From: Anaerolineae bacterium
Lineage (GTDB): Bacteria > Chloroflexota > Anaerolineae > Promineifilales > Promineifilaceae
Assembly (NCBI GenBank): GCA_023384355.1
Contig: JAHDWL010000007.1
Location: forward strand, 1-64,000
DNA length: 64,000 nt
Direction: 5' to 3'
Shown: one piece after another, positions 42,739-52,809 of the stretch
Layout: each line of letters opens with the position of its first letter
Numbering within the stretch: the stretch's first letter is position 1
The notes under the pieces: generated by a model
Database searches by the model: none
Seen by the model: only the letters and a program-made list of their open reading frames with translations
What the model was told of the DNA's origin: nothing
Position numbers and translations under genes: made by a program

Positions 42739-44013
42739 TTATATCCCGTCGCGCAGGATCGGGCAGGTCATGCAATGACCGCCGCCGCGCCCCTTGCCCA
42801 GCTCGAAACCGGCGATGGGAATGACTTCCACACCCGCCTGGCGCATTCTGCTGATGGTGTAGGTGTTGCGCTCATAGGAAACAACGACACCCGGTTCCAG
42901 GGCCACGGTGTTGTTGGCGTCGTCCCATTGTTCACGCTCCATCTGATACTGGTCGCCTCCGGTCTCCACCACGGTCAGTTTCTTCACCTTGAGCGCGTCG
43001 GCCACAGCCGAAAGAAAATCCTTCTCGACGGTGACATGGAAATCTCCTTCCTTTGCACCCGGCCGCAGGCTGATGGCCCGGATGTTGTTGACCACCTTCG
43101 GGTACGCAGTGACCTTGTCGCGGTCGAGCATGGTGAATACCGTATCGAGGTGCATATGGGCCCGGTCCCGGGTCATGACGGCCACGATGACGCGGTCAAC
43201 CTCGTTCGCGGCGAACAGGGCCTTGGCGACCATCTCAATCATGCGCGCCTGGGTGCGCTCGCTCATACCGATGGCCAACGTTCGGTTGCCGATCGGCTGC
43301 ACGTCGCCGCCTTCCAATGAAGCGCTGCCGAAATCCTCGATGTCGAACGTGCCGTCCCAATCCTGTTGCGGATACCAGAACTGAAATTCAGCATCCTGGA
43401 ACATCGGGTGAAAGCGATAGATCGCCGCCATGTTCAGCGCCTCGCGACGACGCGCCGGCCAATACATGGGATTGACGGTCACGCCATTGTAGATCCAGCA
43501 GGACGGGTCGCGCTGGAAGAGCGTGTTGGGGACGGGCGGGATGACGAAATAGCCCTGGTCATCGATAGCCGCTGCGCCGAGGGAGATCTGACGATACTTG
43601 GGCAGGTCGAAACCCATCTCCTCCATCTCGCCGATAGTCAACCCGCCGACAAGATGCCTGGCCAGCACGTCCGCTTTCATGGTCGACAGAAAGGAGCGCA
43701 CCTCGTCAACCAGCGACCAGCCGACGGTATATTCCGAGGCTACCAGTTCGATGGCCCGTTGGCGGCCCGCCTCACTGGCGGCCAGTGCCTCGGCCAGCAG
43801 GTCAACGTGGTAGAACACTTCGGTTCCGCGGTCGCGCATGATCTTCACGAACTGGTCGTGTTCCCATTGCGCACGCTCCACCCACAATACGTCATCAAAG
43901 AGCAGGTCGTCGTGGTTGCTGGGGGTCAGGCGCTTCAGGCTGAGATCCGGCCGGTGGACAATCACCTTGCGCAACTTGCCGACTTCCGAATGAACACCAA
44001 ATTGATTCGTCAT
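42739..44013 (-). CDS. arcA: Arginine deiminase
   Basis: A 424-residue enzyme, arginine to citrulline and ammonia, the first step of the arginine deiminase (ADI) pathway. It starts [20 protein letters not shown] and includes the active-site pieces [13 protein letters not shown] and [21 protein letters not shown], and the catalytic Cys in [10 protein letters not shown] near the C-terminus, so all active-site elements are intact. Length is typical. With carbamate kinase 50 bp upstream and ornithine carbamoyltransferase at 51.3 kb the ADI pathway is complete in this window, giving ATP, ammonia and CO2 from arginine. Confidence 0.97.
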   Translation of the reverse strand: MTNQFGVHSEVGKLRKVIVHRPDLSLKRLTPSNHDDLLFDDVLWVERAQWEHDQFVKIMRDRGTEVFYHVDLLAEALAASEAGRQRAIELVASEYTVGWSLVDEVRSFLSTMKADVLARHLVGGLTIGEMEEMGFDLPKYRQISLGAAAIDDQGYFVIPPVPNTLFQRDPSCWIYNGVTVNPMYWPARRREALNMAAIYRFHPMFQDAEFQFWYPQQDWDGTFDIEDFGSASLEGGDVQPIGNRTLAIGMSERTQARMIEMVAKALFAANEVDRVIVAVMTRDRAHMHLDTVFTMLDRDKVTAYPKVVNNIRAISLRPGAKEGDFHVTVEKDFLSAVADALKVKKLTVVETGGDQYQMEREQWDDANNTVALEPGVVVSYERNTYTISRMRQAGVEVIPIAGFELGKGRGGGHCMTCPILRDGI

Positions 44014-44063
44014 GTTTGAATCTCCTTTTTAACTCTTGAAACCAGACTTGATCCCGGGGGTGC

Positions 44064-44978
44064 CTATTGCGGGACGATATTCGTCCCGGCCGTCCCCGCC
44101 ACAATGTGTTCGATATCGGCCAAACTGCCGATGGCGGCGCGCTTGCCGGTTCTTTCTACGAACTGGACGGCCGCCTGCACCTTCGGCCCCATCGAGCCGG
44201 CTGGGAAGGGATGGTCGGCGATCTCGGCCGGGGTTACGGTGGTCAGCTTGCGTTGCGCCGGTTTGCCCCAGTCCAGATATACGCCATCAACATCGGTAGC
44301 GATGACAAACAGGTCGGCCGCCAGTTCGCGGGCCAGCAGTTCGCTCGCCAGGTCCTTGTCGATGACGGCTTCAACGCCGACGAGTGTGCGACTACCGTCG
44401 GGCAGATACATGGTAGGGATGCCGCCACCGCCGGCACATATGACAACCGTCTGATGTTCCAGTAGCCATTTGATCGGACGCAGCTCAAAAATCCGCTTCG
44501 GCAACGGCGAGGCAACAACCCGTCGCCACTTGTCACCGTCCTTCTTGAATACCCAACCCTTTTCGTCTTCCAGGCGACCTGCTTCAACCTTGTCGTAAAC
44601 AGGGCCGACGAACTTGGTCGGGTTCAGGAAAGCGGGATCCAAGGGATCGACCTCGACCATGGTCAGGATGGTGGCAAACGGCACCTCGAACGGCAACAGA
44701 TTGCCCAACTCCTGTTCGATCATGTAGCCGATCATTCCCTCGGTCTGCGCGCCGAGGACATCGAGAGGGTAAGCCTCGACCTCCGTGTAGGCCGACGCCT
44801 GCAGCGCCAGCAAGCCGACCTGCGGCCCGTTGCCGTGGGCCAGCACAAGTTGGTGCTCCCTGGCTACCGGGGCCAGCGCTTTGGCGGCGATGCGTACATT
44901 ACGCCGCTGGACATCGGCCGTCATTGGCTCGCCGCGTTTCAGCAGCGCATTGCCACCCAATGCGACAACGATCCTCAT
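44064..44978 (-). CDS. arcC: Carbamate kinase
   Basis: A 304-residue amino-acid-kinase-fold enzyme that makes ATP from carbamoyl phosphate and ADP, the last ADI step. Family motifs are [20 protein letters not shown] at the start, [47 protein letters not shown] and [24 protein letters not shown] precedes ATG 44978. The start overlaps the stop of the M20 peptidase gene by 4 nt, so the two are translationally coupled, an unusual partner for a carbamate kinase. Confidence 0.96.
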   Translation of the reverse strand: MRIVVALGGNALLKRGEPMTADVQRRNVRIAAKALAPVAREHQLVLAHGNGPQVGLLALQASAYTEVEAYPLDVLGAQTEGMIGYMIEQELGNLLPFEVPFATILTMVEVDPLDPAFLNPTKFVGPVYDKVEAGRLEDEKGWVFKKDGDKWRRVVASPLPKRIFELRPIKWLLEHQTVVICAGGGGIPTMYLPDGSRTLVGVEAVIDKDLASELLARELAADLFVIATDVDGVYLDWGKPAQRKLTTVTPAEIADHPFPAGSMGPKVQAAVQFVERTGKRAAIGSLADIEHIVAGTAGTNIVPQ

Positions 44979-46471
44979 GATACTTCTCCTTGCCCGGGGA
45001 ACATCCCGGGCGTACCCCACGCCTGAAACAGTCTGGCGTAGAACTGGACCATTTTGCCCATCCCGTCGATCGGGATGCGCTCGTCAATGCCATGCTCCAG
45101 ACCACGAAAACGCTCGTCCATGACCAGCGACGTGAATCGGTAAATATGATCGCACACCGGGACAAAGTGCTGGCAGTCGGTTCCCCCAAGCATCACGTAA
45201 GGTGCGACAGGTGGGTTGTCGAATATCTCGCGGATGACTTGCTTCAGGCCTTCATATGCCGGACCGCGAGCCGGCGAGATGGGCAGCGCCTCGTTGAACT
45301 TTCCGGGGACCGGGGTGATGGTGACGCGCTCGTCGTCGATCACCTTCGTTGCCCGCGCCAATACCTCAGCAATCGAGTCGCCCGGTAACAGGCGAAAATT
45401 GACGAACGCCCTGGCCTCCGACGGCACAGTGTTGTCCTCGACGCCGCCCTGGACGATAGTCAGCGCCGTCGTCGTGCGGATGCTGGCATTCATCTCCGGA
45501 ATAGCCGTCAACCAGCGGCGCAGAAACGGGCCGAACAGCCAGACGTTGGCGAAGGCGACCTGCAGGTAAATCGGCGCGGCGCGGCCAATGCCGTGATACA
45601 TGGGGCGCAGGCGGCGAATACGTGTTGGAAACGGGTGCGTCTCCAGGCGAGCCAACGCCCCGGCCAGAATACCGATGGCTGTCTGCGGCGGCGGGGTCGA
45701 GGAGTGACCGGGTTGCCCCTGAACGGTGATCTCCACGGTCAGATAGCCTTTCTCACTCACCCCTACAAGGGCCACCGGACCGCGCACTCCGGCGGCCAAC
45801 CCGTCGAAGATGCCGCCTCCCTCGTCAACGATCCCGGCCAGATGGATGCCCCGATCCCTGAGCAGTTGCCCCATGACCTTGCAACCATTGACGCCGCCGG
45901 TTTCCTCGTCATGACCCATACCGAATAAAATGGTGCGTTCCGGCTGATAGCCGCGGGAGAGCAGCGTTTCGGCAGCCTCCATGATGCCGATGAGCTGGTT
46001 CTTGATGTCCAGCGTTCCCCGACCCCAGATGAAATCGTTGGTGACGTGGCCGGCGAAAGGCGGGTGTGTCCACTGATCCAGCGAAGCCGGATCAGCCGAG
46101 ACGACATCCTGATGGGCCATGACCATGACTGATTCCAGTTCCGACTGCGTCCCTCGCCAGGTGTAGAGCAAGCTGTACCCACTGACCACCTCGCGCTCCA
46201 ATATGCGGTGGACAAGCGGATAGGTCTCCTCCAGCATTCGATGCAACCGTTCGAATGCCTCGGGGTCGGGTGTACCTCTGTCGTCAAGCGGGACGGTGGG
46301 ACAGCGCACAGCCTCCGCAAGATGCTGAGCCACGCATGCGTCATCGACCGGCACAGCGACGATTGCGGTCACATTCCGCTGCCGCCGGGCAAATACCAGG
46401 GTGCGCACCACTACGTAGAGAGTGGTAACGATCAGGATGGCAATGATGACGTAGAGGATATTTGCGAGCAT
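44975..46471 (-). CDS. M20-family metallopeptidase with N-terminal membrane anchor
   Basis: A 498-residue M20/M25/M40 peptidase. An N-terminal helix ([20 protein letters not shown]) anchors it. Metal ligands are in [26 protein letters not shown] (Asp bridging), [11 protein letters not shown] (catalytic Glu pair) and, at the end, [13 protein letters not shown]. The [20 protein letters not shown] lid segment marks the CPS1/PM20D1-type branch, which acts on N-acyl amino acids or on dipeptides. Coupled to arcC, it could supply free arginine from peptides or acyl-arginine, an inference from context. Confidence 0.88.
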   Translation of the reverse strand: MLANILYVIIAILIVTTLYVVVRTLVFARRQRNVTAIVAVPVDDACVAQHLAEAVRCPTVPLDDRGTPDPEAFERLHRMLEETYPLVHRILEREVVSGYSLLYTWRGTQSELESVMVMAHQDVVSADPASLDQWTHPPFAGHVTNDFIWGRGTLDIKNQLIGIMEAAETLLSRGYQPERTILFGMGHDEETGGVNGCKVMGQLLRDRGIHLAGIVDEGGGIFDGLAAGVRGPVALVGVSEKGYLTVEITVQGQPGHSSTPPPQTAIGILAGALARLETHPFPTRIRRLRPMYHGIGRAAPIYLQVAFANVWLFGPFLRRWLTAIPEMNASIRTTTALTIVQGGVEDNTVPSEARAFVNFRLLPGDSIAEVLARATKVIDDERVTITPVPGKFNEALPISPARGPAYEGLKQVIREIFDNPPVAPYVMLGGTDCQHFVPVCDHIYRFTSLVMDERFRGLEHGIDERIPIDGMGKMVQFYARLFQAWGTPGMFPGQGEVS

Positions 46472-46512
46472 CGAATCATTTACCCCATTTCAGGCAATGC
46501 TGTCACTTGCCA

Positions 46513-47265
46513 TCAGTTGCCCAAGGTCGGCAGTTGGGCCAGTGTCATCGCCAGCGCCACGGCGAAACCCACAACCAGAAGCAGCCCCGCCTCCCGACCG
46601 CCGTGATCGAACGATTCGGGAATCATTGAGTCAGTCAGCATCACCAGCAAGGCGCCGGCGGCAAAAGCATCAACGGCCGCGCCGGTTGCGCCGGGCAGGA
46701 GTTGGCCCAGGCCATACCCCAAGGCCGCAGCGGTGATGCTCGCAGCACAAACGGCCAGCCACAGCCGGGTGATTTTGGATCGGGACCAACCGGCGGCCAG
46801 CATGCCCGCTGTGCCGCCCAGACCCTGGGGGACGTTGCTGATGGCCACGGCGAAGATGAAAGCCAGCGAGACCTGCGGCGAATGGACAAGCGACAGGCCC
46901 AGCACCAGCGATTCGGGCACACCGTCGAGCAACGAGCCGAGCAGAATGGCCGTGCCCGACCCGCCCGACTGACCGCCGTCGAAATCCATGCGCTGGTCAC
47001 CGCCCAAACCATCCACCCATTTGTCGGCGAAGTAAAAGGTGAGCGCGCCGGCGGCAATCCCCAGCGCGACGAAAACCTCCGTCCCGATCTCTTCGGCCAA
47101 TGCCCCCAGTATCAGCTGGTAGGTCGCGGCGCTGATAATGGCCCCCGCGCCGAATGCCATGATCAGCCCGGTCCACTTCAACCCGATAACGTTGCGATAG
47201 GCAAGCACCATGCCGATCAGCAAGGTGACGGTCGCCAGCGCGCTCCAGAATATTGCATTAATCAT
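46513..47265 (-). CDS. ZIP-family metal transporter (2)
   Basis: A 250-residue ZIP protein with eight helices. TM4 has SLLDGVPESLVLGLSL and TM5 VAISNVPQGLGGTAG; the metal-site Glu of TM5 is Gln here, so the second metal site is altered compared with ZIP 1. A loop DGLGGDQRMDFDGGQSGGSG lies before TM4. GAGGAAAT and ATG 47265 mark the start. It lies 5 bp after NhaC and 41 bp before the M20 gene, clearly in the same transcript. It is about 40% alike to ZIP 1 by eye, a likely old duplication. Confidence 0.82.
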   Translation of the reverse strand: MINAIFWSALATVTLLIGMVLAYRNVIGLKWTGLIMAFGAGAIISAATYQLILGALAEEIGTEVFVALGIAAGALTFYFADKWVDGLGGDQRMDFDGGQSGGSGTAILLGSLLDGVPESLVLGLSLVHSPQVSLAFIFAVAISNVPQGLGGTAGMLAAGWSRSKITRLWLAVCAASITAAALGYGLGQLLPGATGAAVDAFAAGALLVMLTDSMIPESFDHGGREAGLLLVVGFAVALAMTLAQLPTLGN

Positions 47266-47270
47266 GATAG

Positions 47271-48782
47271 TTATTTCCTCTGGTCGATTACCGGCGCAGG
47301 GCGCAATGTCGCCTCCACCGGCTGGGCGTCCGGTTCCAGTCGCTGGATGTTGAAGCCGGTGAACCCGCCGATCAACGCCAGAATCGGATTGAGCAGATTG
47401 AAGAAGCAATATGGGAAATAAACAAAGGTCGAGACGCCGAGGGTGGCGGTCATGTATGCGCCGCACGAGTTCCACGGGATGAGCGGCGACGTCACTGTGC
47501 CGGAATTCTCCACCGCCGTCGCCAGCACCTCCGGATGCAGGCCGCGCTGCCGGAAGGTGACCATGAACATCCGCGCCGGCAGCACGATGGCGATGTACTG
47601 ATCGCCGGCGACAATGTTGAAGCCGATCGAGGTCAGCATGACCGCGGCGATGGTGCCGCCGTCGGACTTCACGCGGCTGATGACTGGCGTGATCAGTCGC
47701 TCGTTGAAGCCACCGTAATCCATCATCGCCCCGAACGACATCGCGCCCAGGATCAGCCACACGGTCAGCAGCATGCTCTCCATGCCACCACCGGAAAACA
47801 GGGCGTCGATCTCCGCATAACCGCTGTTTAGCGCGAAGCCGTTGCCCATTGCCACCCAGATGCTCTTGAGCGCGGCGAACGGAGCGCTGATGCTCAGGTC
47901 ATTGGCGAAGGCGACGACCAGTTCCGTCTGGGTGAACACCGCCACCAGCGCGCCGGCCAGCGTGCCGATCAGGATTGACAGGAAGGCGGGATACTTGCGG
48001 ATGCCGAGCACCAGCAGCACGGCGATGGGCAGCAAGTTCCATAGGGTGATATTGTAGACGCTTCCCAGCGCCTCCAGCGCCGCTGTTGTGTCCACCGTCG
48101 GGTCAATGTTGGCCGAGCGGCCGATGATGAAGAAGAGCGTCAGCGCGATGAGATAGGCCGGGATGCTGATCTTGGCCATGCTGCGGATGTGGTCGTAGAC
48201 GTTGCTGCCCACGATCTGTGGCGTCAGGATGGTCGTTTCGGAGAGGGGGGTCATCTTGTCACCGAAGTAAGCGCCGGAAATAACCGCGCCCGCGGCGATG
48301 GCTTCCGACGCGCCGATGACGTTGGCGATACCGACAAAAGCCACGCCCAGCGTGGCCGCCGTCGTCCACGAGCTGCCGGTGACGATGCCGATGATGCCGG
48401 TCAGCAAGGCGGTGGCAAAGTAGAACCACGCCGGGTTGATGTATTTGATGCCATAGTAGACGACGGTGGCAATCGTGCCCGACATGTTCCACACACCGAT
48501 GAGCGCGCCGACCATCAGCAGGATCAGAATCGCGCCCATCGCCAGCGAGATGCCCTTGACGACCTCTTCACCCAGCCGCTCCCACGAGTGGCCGTTCTTG
48601 TGGGCCACCGCGGCGGCCACCACGGCGCTCATCAGCAGCGCCACCTGCAACGGCCCAACCGCGGCGTCGATCCCAAACAGGATGATCGACCAGGTGAGCA
48701 TGACGATCATGAAGATTAGCGGGATAAGGGCGTCGACCAGCGACGGAGGTCGGATTGGAGCGGCGTCAGCGTTTTCGTTCAT
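47271..48782 (-). CDS. NhaC-family Na+/H+ antiporter
   Basis: A 503-residue transporter with about 12 helices. Family segments include TGIIGIVTGSSWTTAATLGV, GAVISGAYFGDKMTPLSETT, DYGGFNERLITPVI, NIVAGDQYIAIVLPARM and GTVTSPLIPWNSCGAYMTAT. It exchanges Na+ for H+; some relatives take malate or amines. In an arginine deiminase series it could counter proton stress or carry an ADI substrate. Its start overlaps the AI-2E-family gene by 4 nt and ZIP 2 follows 5 bp on, so these are co-translated. Confidence 0.9.
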   Translation of the reverse strand: MNENADAAPIRPPSLVDALIPLIFMIVMLTWSIILFGIDAAVGPLQVALLMSAVVAAAVAHKNGHSWERLGEEVVKGISLAMGAILILLMVGALIGVWNMSGTIATVVYYGIKYINPAWFYFATALLTGIIGIVTGSSWTTAATLGVAFVGIANVIGASEAIAAGAVISGAYFGDKMTPLSETTILTPQIVGSNVYDHIRSMAKISIPAYLIALTLFFIIGRSANIDPTVDTTAALEALGSVYNITLWNLLPIAVLLVLGIRKYPAFLSILIGTLAGALVAVFTQTELVVAFANDLSISAPFAALKSIWVAMGNGFALNSGYAEIDALFSGGGMESMLLTVWLILGAMSFGAMMDYGGFNERLITPVISRVKSDGGTIAAVMLTSIGFNIVAGDQYIAIVLPARMFMVTFRQRGLHPEVLATAVENSGTVTSPLIPWNSCGAYMTATLGVSTFVYFPYCFFNLLNPILALIGGFTGFNIQRLEPDAQPVEATLRPAPVIDQRK

Positions 48783-49831
48783 GCCATCTCCTCTGCTTCT
48801 GCCATGTCATTGGTACCAATAATTCGCGCTAACCATTTGGTGTTTTCATAGCTCTGGAGCACCAGCAGTAGCATGACCGTAATGGGCATGGAGAGTAACG
48901 CGCCCACCGGCCCCAGAAGCCAGCCCCAAAAGAAAAAGGACAGGAACACGATGGTCGGCGAAAGCTGGAGCCGTTTGCCCGTATAGCCAGGCTCGACGAC
49001 ATTTTCGATCATAAGATTGATGAACACAATGGCGACGACGACGATAAGCGCCTGGGGCCAGCCGAATTCTGCCAAAGCCAGTAGCGCGGGCGGAATCATG
49101 GCCGCCAGGAGGCCGATATAGGGGATGTAACTTAGGAAGAAGGCTGTCACACCCCACAACAGCGCGTAATCCACCCCGATCAGCAGGCAAATGAGGGTTA
49201 CAGCGATGCCGGTGATGAAATTCAATCGGGTGCGGATGCCGAAATAACTCACGGCGGTTTGCCCAACCTCCGGTAGTTGCCCGATGAACGGTTCGCTGCG
49301 CACTTTTTCGCTGCGGATGATCGCCATGAATCGATCCATCTCGAACAGGAAAAAGGCTACGATGACCAGACTGATTAGCGCGTCGGCGGCGATGTCAGCG
49401 AGCGCGCCGAGGAAGATGGACATAGCCGAAACGCCAAGCCCGGCCATCCCGCCATTGACCCAACCAAACTCGACGCCAATCTGTGCCAGGGAGGCTTCCA
49501 GGTGGGCAAAACGTGCCGCCAGTTGATCGGCATAGGTTGAAAGGCCGGCTTGCAGGCTGCTGACGGCCGTCAGCGCCAACAATGTCAGCCCGATCCCGCC
49601 GGCCACCAGAACAGCCAGCATGATTAGCAAAGCCGGACCGCGTCGAACACCCCGCCCAATCATCCAGCGGAAAGGCGATATGGCAATTGCTACGAGGAAG
49701 AAGGAAAACAGGATCGGCGAGAGCATCGGCGTTGCCAGGTGCAACAGCATGAGCACAAAGCCGATCAACGATACGCTCATCAATGCTCGCGATATGGGCG
49801 GAATCTTGTCGATTAGCGATTCGTCATTCAC
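48779..49831 (-). CDS. AI-2E (TqsA/PerM)-family transporter
   Basis: A 350-residue membrane protein. It has the early pair of helices (MLHLATPMLSPILFSFFLV, PALLIMLAVLVAGGIGLTLL), a middle amphipathic region (LAARFAHLEASLAQIG) and the late helix group with ALLWGVTAFFLSYIPYIGLL, AEFGWPQALIVVVAIVFINL and VEPGYTGKRLQLSPTIVFLS, all marks of the AI-2E exporter family. Members export quorum signals or act as Na+/H+ antiporters; no choice is possible here. GAGG precedes the ATG. It begins 19 bp after the dipeptidase gene. Confidence 0.88.
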   Translation of the reverse strand: MNDESLIDKIPPISRALMSVSLIGFVLMLLHLATPMLSPILFSFFLVAIAISPFRWMIGRGVRRGPALLIMLAVLVAGGIGLTLLALTAVSSLQAGLSTYADQLAARFAHLEASLAQIGVEFGWVNGGMAGLGVSAMSIFLGALADIAADALISLVIVAFFLFEMDRFMAIIRSEKVRSEPFIGQLPEVGQTAVSYFGIRTRLNFITGIAVTLICLLIGVDYALLWGVTAFFLSYIPYIGLLAAMIPPALLALAEFGWPQALIVVVAIVFINLMIENVVEPGYTGKRLQLSPTIVFLSFFFWGWLLGPVGALLSMPITVMLLLVLQSYENTKWLARIIGTNDMAEAEEMA

Positions 49832-49850
49832 GATAGCCTCGCCATCTCGC

Positions 49851-51194
49851 CTAGCGGGTTAGTTCATAAATTGCCTGGGCGTAAATCTCCATCGCCCGGT
49901 ACAGGTTTTTAAGCACAGCGCGCTCGTTGGGTTGGTGTTCCGTGTTCGGTTCATTGGGGAATAACGCGCCGAAGGCCACGCAGTTGTCCATTGCCCGAGC
50001 GTAAGTCGCCCCGCCCGTGGCGATTGGAGGCGTGATAAGATCGCCACTGATGAGGCCGTAGACACGCGCCAGGGTCTTGATCAAAAAATGATCGAGGGGC
50101 AGATAGATCGGTGCGAGCCAGTCGAATTCCCGATAGGCAAGCCCGTATCGTTGCGCGGCCGCACTCAGCTTGCGTACCACTTTTTCCTTCGGCACGGTGA
50201 CGGGAATGCGGCAATCGATGGAAATATGCTCTGTGTCGCCGATATCCAGCTTGCCCACATTCAGCCTGAGTTTCCCGGATGGCTTGTCTTCGCACGTGCC
50301 GAAGATCCGCGTCGCGTATGGATCCTCTCCGATCTCGCGAGCGATAAATCGGACGGCCCCGGATTCGGTGCCGAGGGCGTCCAGCCCGATGCACAACCGG
50401 GCGATGGCATTGACCCCGCACTCCGGTTCCATGGCGTGGGCGGCCTGCCCTGTGACGATCAACTGTTCGTTATTGCGGGCAAAATCAAATTTAAGGGAGT
50501 GAAGCTCTTCCGCCAGATCGTCGTGATGAGTGGAATACAACGTCGCCGAATCGGGCACGGCGTTGAAGGCTGAGCCGCCGCTGATCCGCAATCCGCTCTC
50601 GTTTTTTGCTTCCAACACACATTGCAGCAGCCCCTTTTCGGCATAGACCAGTGGAAACCGCGCATCCGGAGTAAATCCCATTGAAGGAATTTCTTCGCGC
50701 TCCTTATAACGCTGAATCCCGCGCCAGAGCGTTTCCTCGTCGGTGCCGAAGATGAACCGGATACGTTTGTTAAACGTCACCCCGGCATCCATCAGCGTCC
50801 GGACGGCAAACAGAGCCGCCAGTGTCGGCCCTTTGTCGTCCTGCGTCCCGCGGCCATAGAGCATACCGTCGCGCTCGACGGGATCGAAAGGATGGGTTGC
50901 CCAATCCTCCAGGTTGCCGGCGGGGACGACATCCAGATGGCCCATAATGCCAAGCATTTCCTGGCCTTCGCCCACCTCGGCGTAGCCGTAATAACCTCCC
51001 TCTCCATAGTGTGTGCGAAAGCCTAACCCGCCGGCAATCTCCAGCACCTTGCGCAGCGCATTGTCTACGCCGGGGCCAAACGGGAAGCCGCCCGCGCCTT
51101 CATCACATACACTGGGTATGCGTATCAGATCGACCAGCGCTTCCCGCAGCGAGGCTTGCTGTTTCTGGAGTTGGGGAGTCAGGTTTATTAGCAT
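49851..51194 (-). CDS. M20 dipeptidase, Sapep/PepV-like
   Basis: A 447-residue metal-dependent dipeptidase. It has the PepV-type sequence LREALVDLIRIPSVCDEGAG near the N-terminus, metal ligands in GIMGHLDVVPAGN and YGRGTQDDKGPTLA, the Glu pair in IFGTDEETLWRGIQRY, the lid segment, and a closing GGATYARAMDNCVAFG with the C-terminal PNTEHQPNERAV His. Cytosolic, no anchor, in contrast with the M20 protein at 45 kb. ATG 51194 was chosen; the frame is open to 51242. It lies between ornithine carbamoyltransferase and the AI-2E gene and may release amino acids for the ADI pathway. Confidence 0.88.
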   Translation of the reverse strand: MLINLTPQLQKQQASLREALVDLIRIPSVCDEGAGGFPFGPGVDNALRKVLEIAGGLGFRTHYGEGGYYGYAEVGEGQEMLGIMGHLDVVPAGNLEDWATHPFDPVERDGMLYGRGTQDDKGPTLAALFAVRTLMDAGVTFNKRIRFIFGTDEETLWRGIQRYKEREEIPSMGFTPDARFPLVYAEKGLLQCVLEAKNESGLRISGGSAFNAVPDSATLYSTHHDDLAEELHSLKFDFARNNEQLIVTGQAAHAMEPECGVNAIARLCIGLDALGTESGAVRFIAREIGEDPYATRIFGTCEDKPSGKLRLNVGKLDIGDTEHISIDCRIPVTVPKEKVVRKLSAAAQRYGLAYREFDWLAPIYLPLDHFLIKTLARVYGLISGDLITPPIATGGATYARAMDNCVAFGALFPNEPNTEHQPNERAVLKNLYRAMEIYAQAIYELTR

Positions 51195-51333
51195 GATGCA
51201 ACCCTGGATCGTGGCCAACAGACGACGAGCACATTTACCCAAAGGCTGGTGATATAGCCGGCCAGTGGGTCAACAAGTCCCGGCTGCTGATTGATTGGGA
51301 CCTGTTGCTACATACTGACCGGCTGAATCTTGC

Positions 51334-52335
51334 TCAGTCTCCCAGCGTCGCCACCATGATGGCCTTGATGGTGTGCATCCGGTTCTCGGCCTGGGCGAAG
51401 ACGATGGAGCGCTCGGACTCGAACACCTCCTCTGTCACCTCCAGACTTTCCATACCTGTTTTCTGATAGATCTCCTCGCCGACTTTCGTTTCGCGATTGT
51501 GGAAGGCGGGCAGGCAATGCATGAACTTGACGTTCGGGTTACCCGTACGGTTGATCACGTCGGTGTTGATCTGGTACGGTTTCAGTAACCCGATGCGCTC
51601 ATCCCACACTTCCTTGGCCTCGCCCATGGATACCCACACGTCGGTGTAGAGGTAATCCACACCCTTCACGCCTTCGTCGACGTTCTCGGTCAGGGTCAGG
51701 CGCGCGCCGGTCTCGGCGGCGACCTGGCGGCATGTTTCTACCAGGCTCGCCTCAGGCCATAACGCTTTCGGGGCGCACAACCGCACGTCCATCCCCAGCT
51801 TGCAGCCGGTGACCATCAACGAGTTGCCCATGTTGTTGCGCGCGTCGCCCAGATAGCAGTAGGAGATCTGGCCCAGCGGCTTGTCACTGTGCTCCATCAT
51901 GGTCAGGATGTCGCAAATCATCTGCGTCGGGTGAAACTGGTCGGTCAGACCGTTCCACACCGGCACGCCGGCGTATTCACCCAGGATTTCCACCAGCTCC
52001 TGCCCAAAGCCACGATACTCGATGCCGTCGTACATGCGGCCCAACACGCGGGCGGTGTCTTTCATCGACTCCTTGTGACCGATCTGCGAGCCAGACGGCC
52101 CCAGGTAGGTGACGTGCGCGCCCTGGTCATAGGCCGCCACTTCGAACGCGCAGCGCGTGCGGGTGGAGGTTTTCTCGAAGATGAGGGCGATGTTCTTGCC
52201 CTTCAACCGCTGCTGCTCGTAACCGCCATACTTGGCCGCTTTCAGGTCGGCCGACAGCTTCAGCAGAAACTTGAGTTCCTCGGGGGTGAAATCCAGTTCC
52301 TTCAGGAAATTGCGGTTGCGCAAATTGAATGCCAT
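51334..52335 (-). CDS. argF: Ornithine carbamoyltransferase
   Basis: A 333-residue enzyme, equilibrating citrulline and phosphate with ornithine and carbamoyl phosphate. Carbamoyl-phosphate loop [37 protein letters not shown], the HPTQ motif ([18 protein letters not shown]), [14 protein letters not shown] and the ornithine-binding [16 protein letters not shown] are all present. GGAG lies 9 nt before ATG 52335. In this ADI series the enzyme most likely works catabolically (arcB role), but sequence alone does not exclude arginine biosynthesis (argF). The STAS-like gene ends 11 bp upstream. Confidence 0.96.
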   Translation of the reverse strand: MAFNLRNRNFLKELDFTPEELKFLLKLSADLKAAKYGGYEQQRLKGKNIALIFEKTSTRTRCAFEVAAYDQGAHVTYLGPSGSQIGHKESMKDTARVLGRMYDGIEYRGFGQELVEILGEYAGVPVWNGLTDQFHPTQMICDILTMMEHSDKPLGQISYCYLGDARNNMGNSLMVTGCKLGMDVRLCAPKALWPEASLVETCRQVAAETGARLTLTENVDEGVKGVDYLYTDVWVSMGEAKEVWDERIGLLKPYQINTDVINRTGNPNVKFMHCLPAFHNRETKVGEEIYQKTGMESLEVTEEVFESERSIVFAQAENRMHTIKAIMVATLGD

Positions 52336-52346
52336 TGTCTGTTCTC

Positions 52347-52709
52347 CTATTCGTTGTTGGCCCAAGCCAGAGCTGCCTCCAGCCGGCCGGCGGTAAAATG
52401 CTTCTCCTCGGTCCGCGTGAAGGGACCGAGCAGGCGGGTCATCCATGCGAGCCATTTCTGATCGCCCACGATGGCCGCCCGGCGGAAATGTTTATAATCT
52501 CCACGCACGAATTGTATATCCCTTTTGGCAACTTCGAGATCCTCGGATAGTTCGATGTCGGACACGTCCAATACCAGATTGACCGGACCGCCGGCCTCGA
52601 GGCGAATTTTCGCCTCATCGGCAAAAACATCATACTCCTCAACCGTTATCTTGCCGCTGAATCGCGCGACAAGACATTCGGGGGAGGATTGTGCCAGAAT
52701 CTCAACCAT
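52347..52709 (-). CDS. STAS/SpoIIAA-like domain protein
   Basis: A 120-residue cytosolic protein. It begins [20 protein letters not shown] and has the two-beta-alpha repeats of a SpoIIAA-like/STAS fold ([40 protein letters not shown]), closing with an amphipathic helix ([20 protein letters not shown]). No Ser of the classical anti-anti-sigma phosphoacceptor loop is obvious (DVSDIE), so phospho-switching is uncertain. Often such proteins bind lipids or nucleotides. Its gene ends 11 bp before ornithine carbamoyltransferase and seems co-transcribed with it. Confidence 0.72.
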   Translation of the reverse strand: MVEILAQSSPECLVARFSGKITVEEYDVFADEAKIRLEAGGPVNLVLDVSDIELSEDLEVAKRDIQFVRGDYKHFRRAAIVGDQKWLAWMTRLLGPFTRTEEKHFTAGRLEAALAWANNE

Positions 52710-52809
52710 GATTATGCAAACTCCTGGGGCGGGCACATCCAGCGCGCCCGCCCCAATACGATTCGCTTTAAACCAGTTCCCCGTTTCGTTGTGCGCCGTG
52801 ATGTCTGGG

